Below, piece by piece: positions 17,368 to 27,116 of a stretch of DNA of 64,000 nucleotides. Origin of the DNA: Janibacter alkaliphilus (GTDB taxonomy: Bacteria > Actinomycetota > Actinomycetes > Actinomycetales > Dermatophilaceae); NCBI RefSeq assembly GCF_013408565.1, contig NZ_JACBZX010000001.1, forward strand, positions 868,001 through 932,000. The letters are read 5' to 3'. The number at the start of each line of letters is the position of its first letter. The stretch's first letter is position 1. A program made the translations under genes and the position numbers. The notes under the pieces were generated by a model, which worked only from the letters and a program-made list of their open reading frames with translations, ran no database searches and was not told where the DNA came from.

Positions 17368-20300
17368 CCGGCCCCGTGGACGAGACCACCGAGACCCCCG
17401 TGCAGGGCACGACGGCGACGGCGGCGGGGCTGACCCCCTTCGACGTCACCGGCCCGCTGCCCACCGGCACCACCCTGCTCGAGGCCAGCGCCGGCACCGG
17501 CAAGACCTGGACGATCGGCGCGCTGGTGGCGCGCTACGTCGCCGACGGCGTCGCCCGGCTCGACGAGATGCTCGTCATCACCTTCGGCCGGGCAGCCAGC
17601 CAGGAGCTGCGCGAGCGGGTGCGCGAGCACCTGCGGCACGTCTACGGCGCGCTGAGCGACCCGGCGTCCGGCTCCGACGACCCGGTGGTCGAGCTGCTGC
17701 GCCAGGGAGACCCGGAGCAGGTCGCCGAGCGGACCCGTCGGCTGCGCGAGGCGCTCACCGGCTTCGACGCGGCGACGATCGCGACGACCCACCAGTTCTG
17801 CCAGGTGGTGCTGCGCGGTCTCGGCGTGGCCGGCGACACGGACAGCCGCGCACGGCTGGTGGAGGACCTCAGCGACCTGCGCGACGAGGTGGTCGCCGAC
17901 CTCTACCTCGCCGAGGTGGCCGGACCCTCCGGCGGCGAGCCCCCGCTCAGCCACGCCGAGGCGGCGGCCGTCGCCGCCCGGGCGACCGAGGACCCGCACG
18001 CCACCCTGGTCCCGACCCAGCCCCCGCCCGACCCGGCGGACGCGGCCCGGGTGACCTTCGCCCGCCGGGTCCGGGAGGAGATGGACCGCCGCAAGCGGCA
18101 GCTGGGCGTGCTCAGCTTCGACGACCTGCTGGGCCAGCTCGCCGACGCCCTGGCCGATGAGGACTCGCCGGCGCGGCGCCGGATGCGGCAGCGGTGGCGG
18201 GTGGTGCTCGTCGACGAGTTCCAGGACACCGACCCGGTGCAGTGGCAGGTGCTCGACCGCGCCTTCACGGGGCACAGCACGCTCGTGCTGATCGGCGACC
18301 CCAAGCAGGCCATCTACGGCTTCCGCGGCGGCGACGTCGACACCTACCTGGAGGCCAGCAGGTCCGCCGGGACCCGGCACACCCTCGGTACCAACCACCG
18401 CTCCGACGCGCCGCTCGTGCACGCCCTCGGGACGGTGCTGCGCGGCGCCGAGCTGGGCGACGAGCAGATCGTCGTGCACGACGTCGGCACCCGGCTGACC
18501 GAGGGACGGCTGCTCACCCCCCGCGGCGACAGCGCCCCGCCGATGCGGCTGCGGGTGGTGCCCCGCGAGCTGGTGGCCGAGGACGACGGGCGGATCCTCA
18601 TCAGGCGGGTGCGCGAGCTCGTCGCCCGGGACGCGGCGCACGAGATCGCCCGGCTCGTCGACGCCGGACTGACCTTTGCGGGACGGCCGGTGCGCGCCGG
18701 TGACGTCGCGGTGCTGGCGCGCACCAACGACGAGCTGGAGCAGGTGCGCTCGGCGCTCGCCGAGGTCGGGCTGCGCTCGGTGATGGTCGGCACCGACAGC
18801 ATCTTCGGCTCGGCGGCGGCCGCGCAGTGGCTGACCCTGCTCGAGGCGCTGGAGGCGACCCACCGGCCGCCGCGGGTGCGGGCGGCGGGGCTGACCCCCT
18901 TCGTCGGGCTGGACGCGGTCGCGCTGGAGGACGGCGGGGACGAGCTCGCCGACGACCTGGCCCGTCGGCTGCGCCGGTGGAGCGAGCTCTTCGCCCGACG
19001 AGGGGTGGCCGCGGTGATGGCGGCCGCCGCCTCGAGTGGTCTGGACGCGAGGGTGCTCGGGACCGCCGGCGGCGCCCGGCACCTGACCGACCTGCGCCAC
19101 CTGGCCGAGCTGCTGCACCAGCGCGCGGTCAACGAGGGTGACGGGCTGGCGTCGCTGTCCACCTGGCTGCGCGAACGCATCGCCGACGACACCCGGACCG
19201 AGCGCAGCCGGCGCCTGGACTCCGACGCCGACGCGGTGCACCTCTCGACGATCCACGGCAGCAAGGGTCTGCAGTACCCGATCGTCGTCGCGCCCTTCCT
19301 CAGCAACCGCTACGCCGGGAAGGCCCCTGACACGCTGCGCTTCCACGACCCGGTGACGCGGGAGCGCTGCCTCGACGTCGGGGTGCGCTCGGACCGGGGC
19401 CGGCGCGAGCGGGAGGAGGCGCACCAGGCCGAGGAGCTCGGTGAGTCGCTGCGGCTGGTCTACGTCGCGCTGACCCGGGCGCAGAGCCATCTGCTCACCT
19501 GGTGGTTCCCCAGCGGCCGGAACACCGCCTCTGCCCCGCTGCACCGGCTGCTCTTCGGCAGACAGCCCGGCGAGGGCCCGGCCCGCGACGAGCAGCCGGT
19601 CCCCGGCGACCAGACGGCGATGGCCGTGCTCGCCGGCTGGCGAGACCTCGGCGGCCCGTCGCTGGAGCGGGTCGAGCCGCGACCGCGTGTGCTGCGCGGC
19701 GATGAGGAGGCCCCCGCGGAGCTGTCGGTGCGCGCCTTCACCCGGGAGGTCGACACGCAGTGGCAGCGGACCTCCTACACGGCGCTCACCCAGGCCGCCG
19801 ATGACATCGCCCCGGCCTCGCTCAGCCTCGTCGACAGCGAGGTAGAAGACCCGCCGCGGCAGGACGAGGAGCTCGTCGGCGTGGACATCGACAGCGTCCC
19901 GGCCAAGCACGACGGAGGATCGTGCGAGGCCGGCGACGCGCCGACGTCCGCGCCCGATGTGCCCTCGCCGATGGCCGACCTGCCGGTCGGGGCCACCTTC
20001 GGCAGCCTGGTGCACGCGGTGCTGGAGCACGCCGACCCGGAGGCCGACGACCTGGCCGCCGAGATGCGCCGGCTGGTGGACGAGCACGTGGTGCGCTGGC
20101 CGGTGGACGGCCTCGACCGCTCCCGGCTCGCCGAGGCGCTGGTCGCGGTCTGCGACAGCCCGCTCGGTCCGCTCGCGGCGGAGACCACCCTTCGCCGGGT
20201 GCCGATGCGAGACCGGCTCTGCGAGATGGACTTCGAGCTGCCCCTGGCCGGTGGTGACGAGGCGCCGACGTCACCTGCCCAGGTCGTGCTCGGAGACCTG

Positions 20301-20792
20301 GCGCCGTTGCTGCGGGAGCACCTGCCCGAGGGCGACCCGGTGCGGGCCTGGGCGAGCAGCCTGGACGACCCGGTGCTCGGCTACCAGCCGCTGCGCGGCT
20401 ACCTCACCGGGTCGGTCGACGTCGCCATGCGGGTGGACGGGCGGTACCTCGTCGTGGACTACAAGACGAACTGGTTGGGCCCGGTGGACGAGCCGCTGAC
20501 CGCCCGGGCGTACGACCGCTCAGCCCTGGATGCGGCCATGGGCCACTCCTCCTACCCGCTGCAGGCGCTGCTCTACGCGGTGGTGCTGCATCGCTACCTG
20601 CGCTGGCGGCTGGCCGGGTACGACCCGGAGCAGCACCTGGGCGGGGTCCTCTACCTCTACGTGCGCGGGATGTGCGGGCCGCAGACGCCGGTCGTCGACG
20701 GGCACCCGTGCGGGGTCTTCTCGTGGCGACCGCCGGTGGCGCTGGTCGAGGCCGTCTCCGGGCTCCTCGACGGTCAGGGGGACCGGTCGTGA
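17364..20792 (+). CDS. recB: Exodeoxyribonuclease V subunit beta (RecB)
   Basis: This is a UvrD-type 3'-5' helicase with a C-terminal nuclease domain, 1142 aa. Walker A ASAGTGKTWT is at residues 41-50, helicase motif II VDEFQDTDP near 285, GDPKQAIYGFRGGDV near 312, motif V/VI ...STIHGSKGLQYPIVV near 630 and RLVYVALTRAQSHL near 700. The nuclease motif VVDYKTNW is near 1030, so the nuclease looks intact. GTG at 17364 overlaps the recC stop. An acidic linker between helicase and nuclease (about residues 820-880) is expected. Confidence 0.96.
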   Translation: MTGPVDETTETPVQGTTATAAGLTPFDVTGPLPTGTTLLEASAGTGKTWTIGALVARYVADGVARLDEMLVITFGRAASQELRERVREHLRHVYGALSDPASGSDDPVVELLRQGDPEQVAERTRRLREALTGFDAATIATTHQFCQVVLRGLGVAGDTDSRARLVEDLSDLRDEVVADLYLAEVAGPSGGEPPLSHAEAAAVAARATEDPHATLVPTQPPPDPADAARVTFARRVREEMDRRKRQLGVLSFDDLLGQLADALADEDSPARRRMRQRWRVVLVDEFQDTDPVQWQVLDRAFTGHSTLVLIGDPKQAIYGFRGGDVDTYLEASRSAGTRHTLGTNHRSDAPLVHALGTVLRGAELGDEQIVVHDVGTRLTEGRLLTPRGDSAPPMRLRVVPRELVAEDDGRILIRRVRELVARDAAHEIARLVDAGLTFAGRPVRAGDVAVLARTNDELEQVRSALAEVGLRSVMVGTDSIFGSAAAAQWLTLLEALEATHRPPRVRAAGLTPFVGLDAVALEDGGDELADDLARRLRRWSELFARRGVAAVMAAAASSGLDARVLGTAGGARHLTDLRHLAELLHQRAVNEGDGLASLSTWLRERIADDTRTERSRRLDSDADAVHLSTIHGSKGLQYPIVVAPFLSNRYAGKAPDTLRFHDPVTRERCLDVGVRSDRGRREREEAHQAEELGESLRLVYVALTRAQSHLLTWWFPSGRNTASAPLHRLLFGRQPGEGPARDEQPVPGDQTAMAVLAGWRDLGGPSLERVEPRPRVLRGDEEAPAELSVRAFTREVDTQWQRTSYTALTQAADDIAPASLSLVDSEVEDPPRQDEELVGVDIDSVPAKHDGGSCEAGDAPTSAPDVPSPMADLPVGATFGSLVHAVLEHADPEADDLAAEMRRLVDEHVVRWPVDGLDRSRLAEALVAVCDSPLGPLAAETTLRRVPMRDRLCEMDFELPLAGGDEAPTSPAQVVLGDLAPLLREHLPEGDPVRAWASSLDDPVLGYQPLRGYLTGSVDVAMRVDGRYLVVDYKTNWLGPVDEPLTARAYDRSALDAAMGHSSYPLQALLYAVVLHRYLRWRLAGYDPEQHLGGVLYLYVRGMCGPQTPVVDGHPCGVFSWRPPVALVEAVSGLLDGQGDRS

Positions 20793-22918
20793 GTGACGTG
20801 CCGCAGCCGCCCGAGGCGGCCGCATCCTCCGACGGAAGCCCGGCTGCCGCTCCGTCCTTCGACCCGGTGCCGGGCGACCGGCGGCTGGCCCTCGGCGCCA
20901 CCGGCTGGCTGGGTCGGCTCAACGCCGGCGGCTGGCTGGAGGCCGCCGACGTGCACGTGGCCTCCCGGCTCGGGGTGCTCGTGGACGAGCCGGATCCGCT
21001 GGTGGTCGTCACGCTGGCGCTGGCGGTGCGCGCGGTCCGCGAGGGGTCGACCTGCCTCGACCCGACCGAGGCAGGTGCGATCCTCGCGACCGCCGACGGC
21101 GCGCTGGACGGGAGCGAGGGTGTCGGGGGCGAAGGGGTCGGGGGCGACGGGGACAGCAGCGACGAAGGCGAGCGCGAGGGGGTCGGGGGCGAAGGGCGCG
21201 CAGCCGCCGCCGATCTCGGCGGGTGGCTGCAGCGGGTGACCGGTAGCCGCCTGGCCGCCGAGTCCGTGCTGCGGGTCGAGCACGGGCTGGTCTACCTCGA
21301 CCGTTACTGGCGCGAGGAGCGTCAGGTCGCCGACGATCTCCGGTCGCGGATGGCGGTCCCGGCAGCCTCGGTGGACCCAGGGCTGCTGGAGGCGGGTCTC
21401 GACCGGGTCTTCCCCGGCGACAGCTGGGCGGAGCAGCGCTCCGCCGTGCGCGCCTCGCTCGCGCGCACGACGACGATCCTCACCGGTGGCCCCGGCACCG
21501 GCAAGACCTCCACCGTCGCCGGGCTGGTGACCCTGCTGGCCGAGCAGCACGAGCGCGCCGCGGGCCGGCCGCTGCGGGTGGTGCTGGCCGCGCCCACCGG
21601 GCGGGCTGCCGCGCGGCTGCGCGAGTCGGTGCTGGAGGCGGCGGCCGGGATGGACGCGTCGGACCGGGCACGGCTCGAGGGCATCGAGTCCGCGACGGTG
21701 CACCGGCTGCTGGGCTGGAACCGCTCGCGCACCCGCTTCGCCCGCGACCGCCGCAACCCGCTGCCGCACGACGTCGTCGTCGTCGACGAGGCGTCGATGC
21801 TCTCGCTGACCCTCACCGCACGGCTGCTCGAGGCGGTCCGGCCGACGGCCCGCCTGGTGCTCGTCGGCGATCCGGACCAGCTCGCGTCGGTCGAGGCCGG
21901 CGCGGTGCTGGCCGACCTCGTCGCGGGGCTGGACGAGCCGCAGCCGACCGGCATCGACGAGGGACACGGCGAGGACGATGCCCGCGAGCCGACGATCGTG
22001 GAGGCCGCGACCGACTCGCCGACCGAGCCGACCGAGCCGGTGCTGACCAGCGATGACAGGCGGCTCCCGATGCTGGTGCCCAGGTCACCCGTGCCTGTGT
22101 CGCCCGTGTCGGCGCTGCGCACCTCGCACCGGTTCGGTCCCGCCATCGGGCGCCTGGCGGCGGCGATCCGGGACGGCGACCCGGACGCGGCGCTGGCCGC
22201 GCTCTCCTCCGAGGACGACGCGGTGCGGCTCGTCGAGCTGCCGGCGACCTCCGCGGACGACGCCGACCAGACCCGGGCCGCGCTGCTCGCGGCGGAGACC
22301 GCCGTCCGACCGGCGCTGCTCGGGCACGCGCTGCAGCTACGGGCGCACGCCGCGGCCGGAGAGACCACGGCAGCGGTCGCGCAGCTCGGTGAGCACCGCC
22401 TGCTCTGCGCCCACCGCGACGGCCCGTGGGGCGTGAGCAGCTGGGTCCGGCGCACCCAGCGGTGGCTCACCGAGGCCACCGCGGACCCGGTCAGGTCGGG
22501 GCACCACGGCTCGGGGCGCTACGTCGGTGAGCCGCTGCTGGTCACCCGCAACGACCTCGGGCTGGGGCTCTTCAACGGCGATCCCGGCGTCGTGGTGCGC
22601 GACGGGAGCGGACGGCTGGTCGCCGCCATGGATGCCGCCGGCGGGGTGCGGACCCACCCGGTGGCCCGGCTCGCCGACGTCGAGACGGCGCACGCCTCGA
22701 CGGTGCACAAGAGCCAGGGCAGCCAGGCGCGGACCGTCACGGTGCTGCTGCCCGACGACGGCTCGCGGCTGCTGACCCGCGAGCTGCTCTACACCGCCGT
22801 CACGCGCGCTCAGGAACAGGTCGTGCTCGTCGGCAGCGAGGCCGCGGTGCGGGCGGCGGTGATCCGTCGGACGCGGCGGGCCAGCGGGTTGCGGCGCACG
22901 CTGACCGACCGGCGCTGA
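20789..22918 (+). CDS. recD: Exodeoxyribonuclease V subunit alpha (RecD)
   Basis: This 5'-3' SF1B helicase subunit has 709 aa. Walker A TGGPGTGKTST is near residue 232, Walker B VDEASMLS near 331, and the motif V/VI region STVHKSQGSQARTVTVLLP and LLYTAVTRAQEQVVLVG near 635-690. GTG at 20789 overlaps the recB stop (GTGA). Two hydrophilic insertions are unusual: a Gly/Asp/Glu repeat (GVGGEGVGGDGD...) at about residues 109-140, and a Pro/Thr/Glu stretch at about 385-440. The first arises from a short imperfect DNA repeat of GGGGGCGAAGGGGTC type. Confidence 0.95.
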   Translation: MSDVPQPPEAAASSDGSPAAAPSFDPVPGDRRLALGATGWLGRLNAGGWLEAADVHVASRLGVLVDEPDPLVVVTLALAVRAVREGSTCLDPTEAGAILATADGALDGSEGVGGEGVGGDGDSSDEGEREGVGGEGRAAAADLGGWLQRVTGSRLAAESVLRVEHGLVYLDRYWREERQVADDLRSRMAVPAASVDPGLLEAGLDRVFPGDSWAEQRSAVRASLARTTTILTGGPGTGKTSTVAGLVTLLAEQHERAAGRPLRVVLAAPTGRAAARLRESVLEAAAGMDASDRARLEGIESATVHRLLGWNRSRTRFARDRRNPLPHDVVVVDEASMLSLTLTARLLEAVRPTARLVLVGDPDQLASVEAGAVLADLVAGLDEPQPTGIDEGHGEDDAREPTIVEAATDSPTEPTEPVLTSDDRRLPMLVPRSPVPVSPVSALRTSHRFGPAIGRLAAAIRDGDPDAALAALSSEDDAVRLVELPATSADDADQTRAALLAAETAVRPALLGHALQLRAHAAAGETTAAVAQLGEHRLLCAHRDGPWGVSSWVRRTQRWLTEATADPVRSGHHGSGRYVGEPLLVTRNDLGLGLFNGDPGVVVRDGSGRLVAAMDAAGGVRTHPVARLADVETAHASTVHKSQGSQARTVTVLLPDDGSRLLTRELLYTAVTRAQEQVVLVGSEAAVRAAVIRRTRRASGLRRTLTDRR
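21118..21196. repeat. Low-complexity Gly/Glu/Asp coding repeat in recD
   Basis: Three imperfect copies of a GTCGGGGGCGAAGG-type unit encode alternating GVGGEG/GVGGDG. The copies are in frame, so they lengthen a surface linker without breaking the gene. Slippage in length between strains is likely. Confidence 0.7.
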
Positions 22919-22991
22919 GCGGCTGCTCGGCCCGCGGGCCGACGCTCGGCCGCCGCCCCGCACCCGTCGCTGACCCGTGCTCCGGGGCGCG

Positions 22992-23471
22992 TCACTCCTG
23001 GTGCAGCACCCGGAACTCCTCCAGCACCACCGGCATGTCCTCGCTGAAGCCGGCCGGGCTGTGCCGCTGCCAGAAGTCCTGGTGGTCCCGGCGCCAGGTG
23101 GCCAGCGACCGGTCCCCTTCGCCCTCGTCGTGGGCATGGGCGGCGTCCACCTCGCCGAAGGGGACCACCCGCACCCTGGTCGTCACGACGAGCGCCCTCG
23201 GGTGGCCCTGACCGTCGAGCACGATGCCCAGGGTCCCCCGCTCGGGCAGCGCCTCCCCCTCGACCTCGTAGTCCGCGGCCGAGCTGGCGGTGGCGGTCTT
23301 CGTCCCGTCGAGGACGAGACGCAGCAGGGTGTCGGCCTGCGCCGGCGTGGCGCCGAAGGCCCATGCGGGCGGCCGCAGCACCTCCAGCGGGTTCACGCCG
23401 GTGTAGTCGGGCACCCCGGCCAGGTCCGCGGACCGCTTCGCCCGCTCCCAGAAGGCCTCGATCTCGTCCAT
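22992..23471 (-). CDS. ASCH-domain protein
   Basis: The product is 159 aa. ASCH-type features are KTATASSAADYEVEGEALPERGTLGIVLDGQG (about 58-90), VRVVPFGEVDAAHAHDEGEGD (about 100-120), and the C-terminal DHQDFWQRHS...FRVLHQE block. ASCH domains are RNA-binding or nucleoside-amidohydrolase-like folds; no partner gene fixes the role here. An ATG nine bases further upstream (23480) is an alternative start. It is convergent with recD. Confidence 0.85.
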   Translation of the reverse strand: MDEIEAFWERAKRSADLAGVPDYTGVNPLEVLRPPAWAFGATPAQADTLLRLVLDGTKTATASSAADYEVEGEALPERGTLGIVLDGQGHPRALVVTTRVRVVPFGEVDAAHAHDEGEGDRSLATWRRDHQDFWQRHSPAGFSEDMPVVLEEFRVLHQE

Positions 23472-23620
23472 GACCACCATCGTGCCGCACCGGCTCGCGC
23501 CGTCGCCGATCCATGCCGTCGCCGCTCCGTGCCGTCGTCGATCCATGCGGCGGCCGGCTGCTGCCGCTGCGGCTCGTGCCGCCGCCGATGACGGTGCCGA
23601 CGACGACGCCGTGGCGGCCG

Positions 23621-25048
23621 TCAGCGCAGGACGCGCAGGGTGGCCAGGCTCGGGTCCGCGGCGTAGGCGATGCGTGTGCCGGCGTCCCGCGCCTCGCGCA
23701 GCGCGGCCAGCGCGGTGGAGGTGATCCGCTCGCCGGGGGCCAGCACCGGCACCCCGGGCGGGTAGGGCGCGACCAGCTCGGCGCTGACCCGGCCCACCGC
23801 CTCGTTGCCGGCGACCGCCTCGTGCTCGGCGAAGAAGGCCTGACGGGGCGGCACCACCGTCTGCGGCTGCACCGTCCACGACGCGGCACCGACCACCGGG
23901 CGCGGCGCGCCGCGACGCCGCTCGATGGAGCGGGTCAGCGCGCCGACCAGCACGTCGAGCTCGGTGGCGCCGTCGGCGAGGGTGATCATCGCGACCAGGG
24001 TGTCCCGGTCGGCCATCTCCAGCGGCAGGCCCTCGTCGAGCAGGTCCTGCTCGACGGCCACCCCGTCGGCGCCGGTGCCGGGCAGCTGCACGACGATCTT
24101 CGCCGGGTCCACGTCGGCGCCGTCGAGGACGTGCGCCCCGTCGATCCGCGACAGTCGACGCCGGGCGTCGGCCACCAGCGGCAGCACCTGGCCCAGCAGC
24201 TCCTCGCCGTCGCGCTCGAGCAGCGCGCGGGAGGCATCGATGCTCGCCATGATCGCCCCGGCCGGGCTGGTGGTCAGGGTGGTCTCGATCGCCGCAGCCA
24301 GCCGGGCCGGGTCGATCCGCTCGGTGCGGGCGAGGATGAGCGCCGCCTGGCTGTAGCCGGGCAGGGTCTTGTGCACGCTGGTCACCATGGCATCGGCGCC
24401 GAGCGCGATCGCGTGCTCCGGCAGGTCCGGGTGGAAGCCGAAGTGCCCGGCCCAGGCGGCGTCCACCAGGTGCGGCACGCCGTGCGCGTGCGCCACCTCG
24501 GCGGTCTCCCGCAGCTCGCCGATGGTGCCGACGTAGCCGGGGTCCCCGGTCACCACGGCCACCGCGTCCGGATGGGCCGCCAGCGCCTCGGCGACCTGGG
24601 CGGCACGCACCCCGGCCGGCAGCCCGCGCCGCTCGTCGACCTCGGGCAGCACCCACACCGGCTCGGCCCCGGACATCACCAGCCCGCTGAGCAGGGAGCG
24701 GTGCAGGGTGCGCGGCACCACCACCTTCTGCCCGGGCCCGGCGACGGCCAGCATGAGCGCCTGGTTGCCGTGGGTGGAGCCGCCGACCGAGAAGTGGGCG
24801 ACATCGGCGCGCCACAGCCGGGCCGCCCGCTGCTGGGCGTCGGCGAGGTAGCCGCCGCGCATCTTGACGTCGTCGACCCCGCCGGAGAGCGGCAGGTCGC
24901 CCAGCGCCAGCGGGCCGATGAGGTCGGGCCGCCGCTTGTGCCCCGGGATGATGAAGGGGGTGCGCGGCTCGGCCAGCGCCCGCAGGTAGGCGTCGAAGAG
25001 CGGCGCGTCGGCACGCAGCCCGCGCGGGTCCTCGGGGGTGGGCGTCAT
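23621..25048 (-). CDS. Orn/Lys/Arg-type decarboxylase (PLP fold I)
   Basis: The product is 475 aa. The major-domain features of the group III decarboxylases are present: FIIPGHKRRP near residue 31, GGVDDVKMRGGYLADAQQ, FSVGGSTHGNQA (about 84-95), VDAAWAGHFGFHPDLP, and the PLP-lysine motif SVHKTLPGYSQAA near 228. The usual C-terminal domain ends with PYPPGVPVLAPGE. The substrate (Arg, Lys or Orn) cannot be assigned. It lacks the N-terminal wing domain of the E. coli inducible enzymes, as Bacillus SpeA-type members do. The ATG at 25048 is the first plausible start. Confidence 0.88.
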   Translation of the reverse strand: MTPTPEDPRGLRADAPLFDAYLRALAEPRTPFIIPGHKRRPDLIGPLALGDLPLSGGVDDVKMRGGYLADAQQRAARLWRADVAHFSVGGSTHGNQALMLAVAGPGQKVVVPRTLHRSLLSGLVMSGAEPVWVLPEVDERRGLPAGVRAAQVAEALAAHPDAVAVVTGDPGYVGTIGELRETAEVAHAHGVPHLVDAAWAGHFGFHPDLPEHAIALGADAMVTSVHKTLPGYSQAALILARTERIDPARLAAAIETTLTTSPAGAIMASIDASRALLERDGEELLGQVLPLVADARRRLSRIDGAHVLDGADVDPAKIVVQLPGTGADGVAVEQDLLDEGLPLEMADRDTLVAMITLADGATELDVLVGALTRSIERRRGAPRPVVGAASWTVQPQTVVPPRQAFFAEHEAVAGNEAVGRVSAELVAPYPPGVPVLAPGERITSTALAALREARDAGTRIAYAADPSLATLRVLR

Positions 25049-25116
25049 CGATCCGGGAGCGTCGTGGGGCACCGCGCCATGGTGCACCCGGCTCCGCCGC
25101 CCCGCCGCACCGGGGC

Positions 25117-25944
25117 CTACTTGATCATCGTCCGCTGGTAGGTGCGGATCGACAGCGGCACGAAGATCGCCAGGATGAGCAGCACCCACCCGAAGGTGTA
25201 GAGCTCGGCGTGCTGCAGCGCCCAGGTGTACTCCGCCGTCTCCCGGGCCGCGTCGGCGGTCACCCCGGTCTCGGCGAGCGCACCGAGGTTGCCGAAGTTG
25301 TCGCGTGCCGAGTGGGTGAGCGTGGAGACCGGGTTCCATCCGGCGAGGGTCTTCAGCGCGCCGGGCAGGTTCTCCGAGGGCACGAAGGTGTTGGCGATGA
25401 AGGTCACCGGGAAGATCACCATGAAGGAGGCGTTGCCGACGATCTCCGGGCTGCGCACCTTGAGCCCGACCCAGGCCATGATCCAGCTGATGGCGTAGGC
25501 GAAGAGCAGCAGCAGGACGAAGGCGATGACGGCGCCGACGATCCCCTCGCGGATGCGCCAGCCGATGAGCAGGCCGGTCAGCGCCATGACGACGAGCGAG
25601 ATGACGTTGTTGACGACGTCGGAGAGGGTGCGGCCGAAGAGCACCGCGCCGGGGTGCATCGGCAGCGTGCGGAAGCGGTCGATGACCCCCTTCTGCATGT
25701 CCTCGGCCATCCCGAAGCCGGTGAAGGTGCCGCCGAAGACGACGGTCTGGGCGAAGATGCCGGCCATGAGGAACTCGCGGTAGCCGGAGGCGTTGCCCGC
25801 GGTCAGGGCGCCGAAGACGAAGCCGAAGAGCAGCACGAACATGATCGGCTGCAGCGTGGTGAAGACGAGCAGGTCCGGCACCCGCTTGATCTTGACGAGG
25901 TTGCGCCGGACGATCGTCAGGGAGTCGCTGACGAGGTGGGTCAT
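25117..25944 (-). CDS. ABC-2 type permease (DrrB-like)
   Basis: This six-helix ABC-2 permease has 275 aa. The N-terminal cytoplasmic part (TIVRRNLVKIKRVPDLLVFTTL) leads into TM1 (PIMFVLLFGFVFGAL). The family block EDMQKGVIDRFRTLPMHPGAVLFGR lies near residues 80-105, and FIANTFVPSENLPGALKTLAGWNPVS near 200-225. Its ATG overlaps the stop of the ATPase gene (ATGA), giving an obligate two-gene exporter of the daunorubicin-resistance type. The cargo is unknown. Confidence 0.92.
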   Translation of the reverse strand: MTHLVSDSLTIVRRNLVKIKRVPDLLVFTTLQPIMFVLLFGFVFGALTAGNASGYREFLMAGIFAQTVVFGGTFTGFGMAEDMQKGVIDRFRTLPMHPGAVLFGRTLSDVVNNVISLVVMALTGLLIGWRIREGIVGAVIAFVLLLLFAYAISWIMAWVGLKVRSPEIVGNASFMVIFPVTFIANTFVPSENLPGALKTLAGWNPVSTLTHSARDNFGNLGALAETGVTADAARETAEYTWALQHAELYTFGWVLLILAIFVPLSIRTYQRTMIK

Positions 25945-26918
25945 GCGCTGGTCTCCTCGGTCTCGGTCTGCTCCTCCTCGGCCTTGTGGCCGGTGAGGGT
26001 GAGGAAGGCGTCGTCCAGGGTGGGCCGGCGGATCCCGATGTCCTGCACCGTGATCCTGCGCTCGCGCAGGGCGGTGACCCCGTCGACGAGGGCGGTGGTG
26101 CCGCCGCTGACCGGCACGGTCAGGGTGCGGGTGTGCTCGTCGACCTCGACCTCGCCGATGCCGACGCCGCGCAGCACCTCGGCGGTGTCGCCGATCCGCG
26201 CGGCGTCCTCGACGGTGACCATGAGCCGCTCGCCGCCGACCTCGGACTTCAGCTGGTCGGCGGTGCCGTGGGCGATGATCTGGCCGTGGTCGATGACGAC
26301 GATGTCGTCGGCGAGCTGGTCGGCCTCCTCGAGGTACTGGGTGGTCAGCAGCACCGTGGTGCCGTCGGCGACCAGACCGCGGATGACCTGCCACATGTCG
26401 CCGCGCGAGCGCGGGTCGAGCCCGGTGGTCGGCTCGTCGAGGAAGACCACCGGCGGCCGCGCGACCAGCGCCCCGGCGAGGTCGAGCCGGCGGCGCATGC
26501 CGCCGGAGTAGGTCTTGGCGGGGCGGTCGGCGGCGTCCTCGAGACGGAAGTCGGCGAGCAGGGTCGCGGCCCGCTCCTTCGCCCGCTTCGCCCCGAAGTG
26601 GTAGAGCCGGCCGATCATCTCGAGGTTCTCCCGGCCGGAGAGGTACTCGTCGACCGCGGCGTACTGCCCGGCGACGCCGATCCGGCGGCGCACCTCGAGC
26701 GGGTCGGCGGTGACGTCCACGCCGGCGACGGTGGCCCGGCCGGAGTCGGGCCGGATCAGCGTGGACAGGATGCGCACGGCGGTGGTCTTGCCGGCGCCGT
26801 TCGGGCCCAGCACGCCCAGCACGCTCCCGCTGGGTGCCGCCAGGTCGATCCCGCGGAGGGCCTGCACCGCGCCGTAGCTCTTGGTGAGGCCCTCGGCCTC
26901 GATCGCGTTCTCGGTCAC
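25941..26918 (-). CDS. ABC transporter ATPase (DrrA-like)
   Basis: The product is 325 aa. It has Walker A LGPNGAGKTTAV near residue 38, signature YSGGMRRRLDLAGAL near 138, Walker B VVFLDEPTTGLDP near 160, and the DrrA-type C-terminal extension. The reading frame is open further upstream, but the GTG at 26918 begins just before the domain (ENAIEAEGLTKSYG). The permease follows with a 4-bp overlap. No regulator is adjacent; a family-1 repeat lies upstream. Confidence 0.93.
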   Translation of the reverse strand: MTENAIEAEGLTKSYGAVQALRGIDLAAPSGSVLGVLGPNGAGKTTAVRILSTLIRPDSGRATVAGVDVTADPLEVRRRIGVAGQYAAVDEYLSGRENLEMIGRLYHFGAKRAKERAATLLADFRLEDAADRPAKTYSGGMRRRLDLAGALVARPPVVFLDEPTTGLDPRSRGDMWQVIRGLVADGTTVLLTTQYLEEADQLADDIVVIDHGQIIAHGTADQLKSEVGGERLMVTVEDAARIGDTAEVLRGVGIGEVEVDEHTRTLTVPVSGGTTALVDGVTALRERRITVQDIGIRRPTLDDAFLTLTGHKAEEEQTETEETSA

Positions 26919-27035
26919 GGCGGACAACCTAGGGGCTGGCACCGACAACCCGCCAACCGATTGCCGGAGGGGGACCGGGCTCACACCAGCCGAGGGGAGC
27001 AGCCCGACGACGAGGGAGGCGGCCCGACGACGCAG

Positions 27036-27100
27036 AGAACCTCTCTGATCAGGGAGAAGCCTTCTGCGGTGACCGAGCCATTATCGGGTTACCCGATAAA
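27036..27100 (+). repeat. Family-1 repeat, copy B
   Basis: Same block order as copy A: AGAACCTCTC, spacer, GGGAGAAGCCTTCTGCGG, TGACCGAGCC, then TTATCGGGTTACCCGATAA. It sits between the ABC ATPase start and the LLM gene stop, both on the minus strand, so it could fall in a 5' leader or a 3' end. Confidence 0.85.
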
Positions 27101-27116
27101 GGGGTGACAGGTGAGG

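Noticed and set aside
14104..20087. Very long antisense frames opposite recC and recB (about 984 and 998 codons)
   Set aside because: They mirror the third-position GC of the real recC and recB genes, with no domain motifs and compositions poor in Lys, Ile and Phe.
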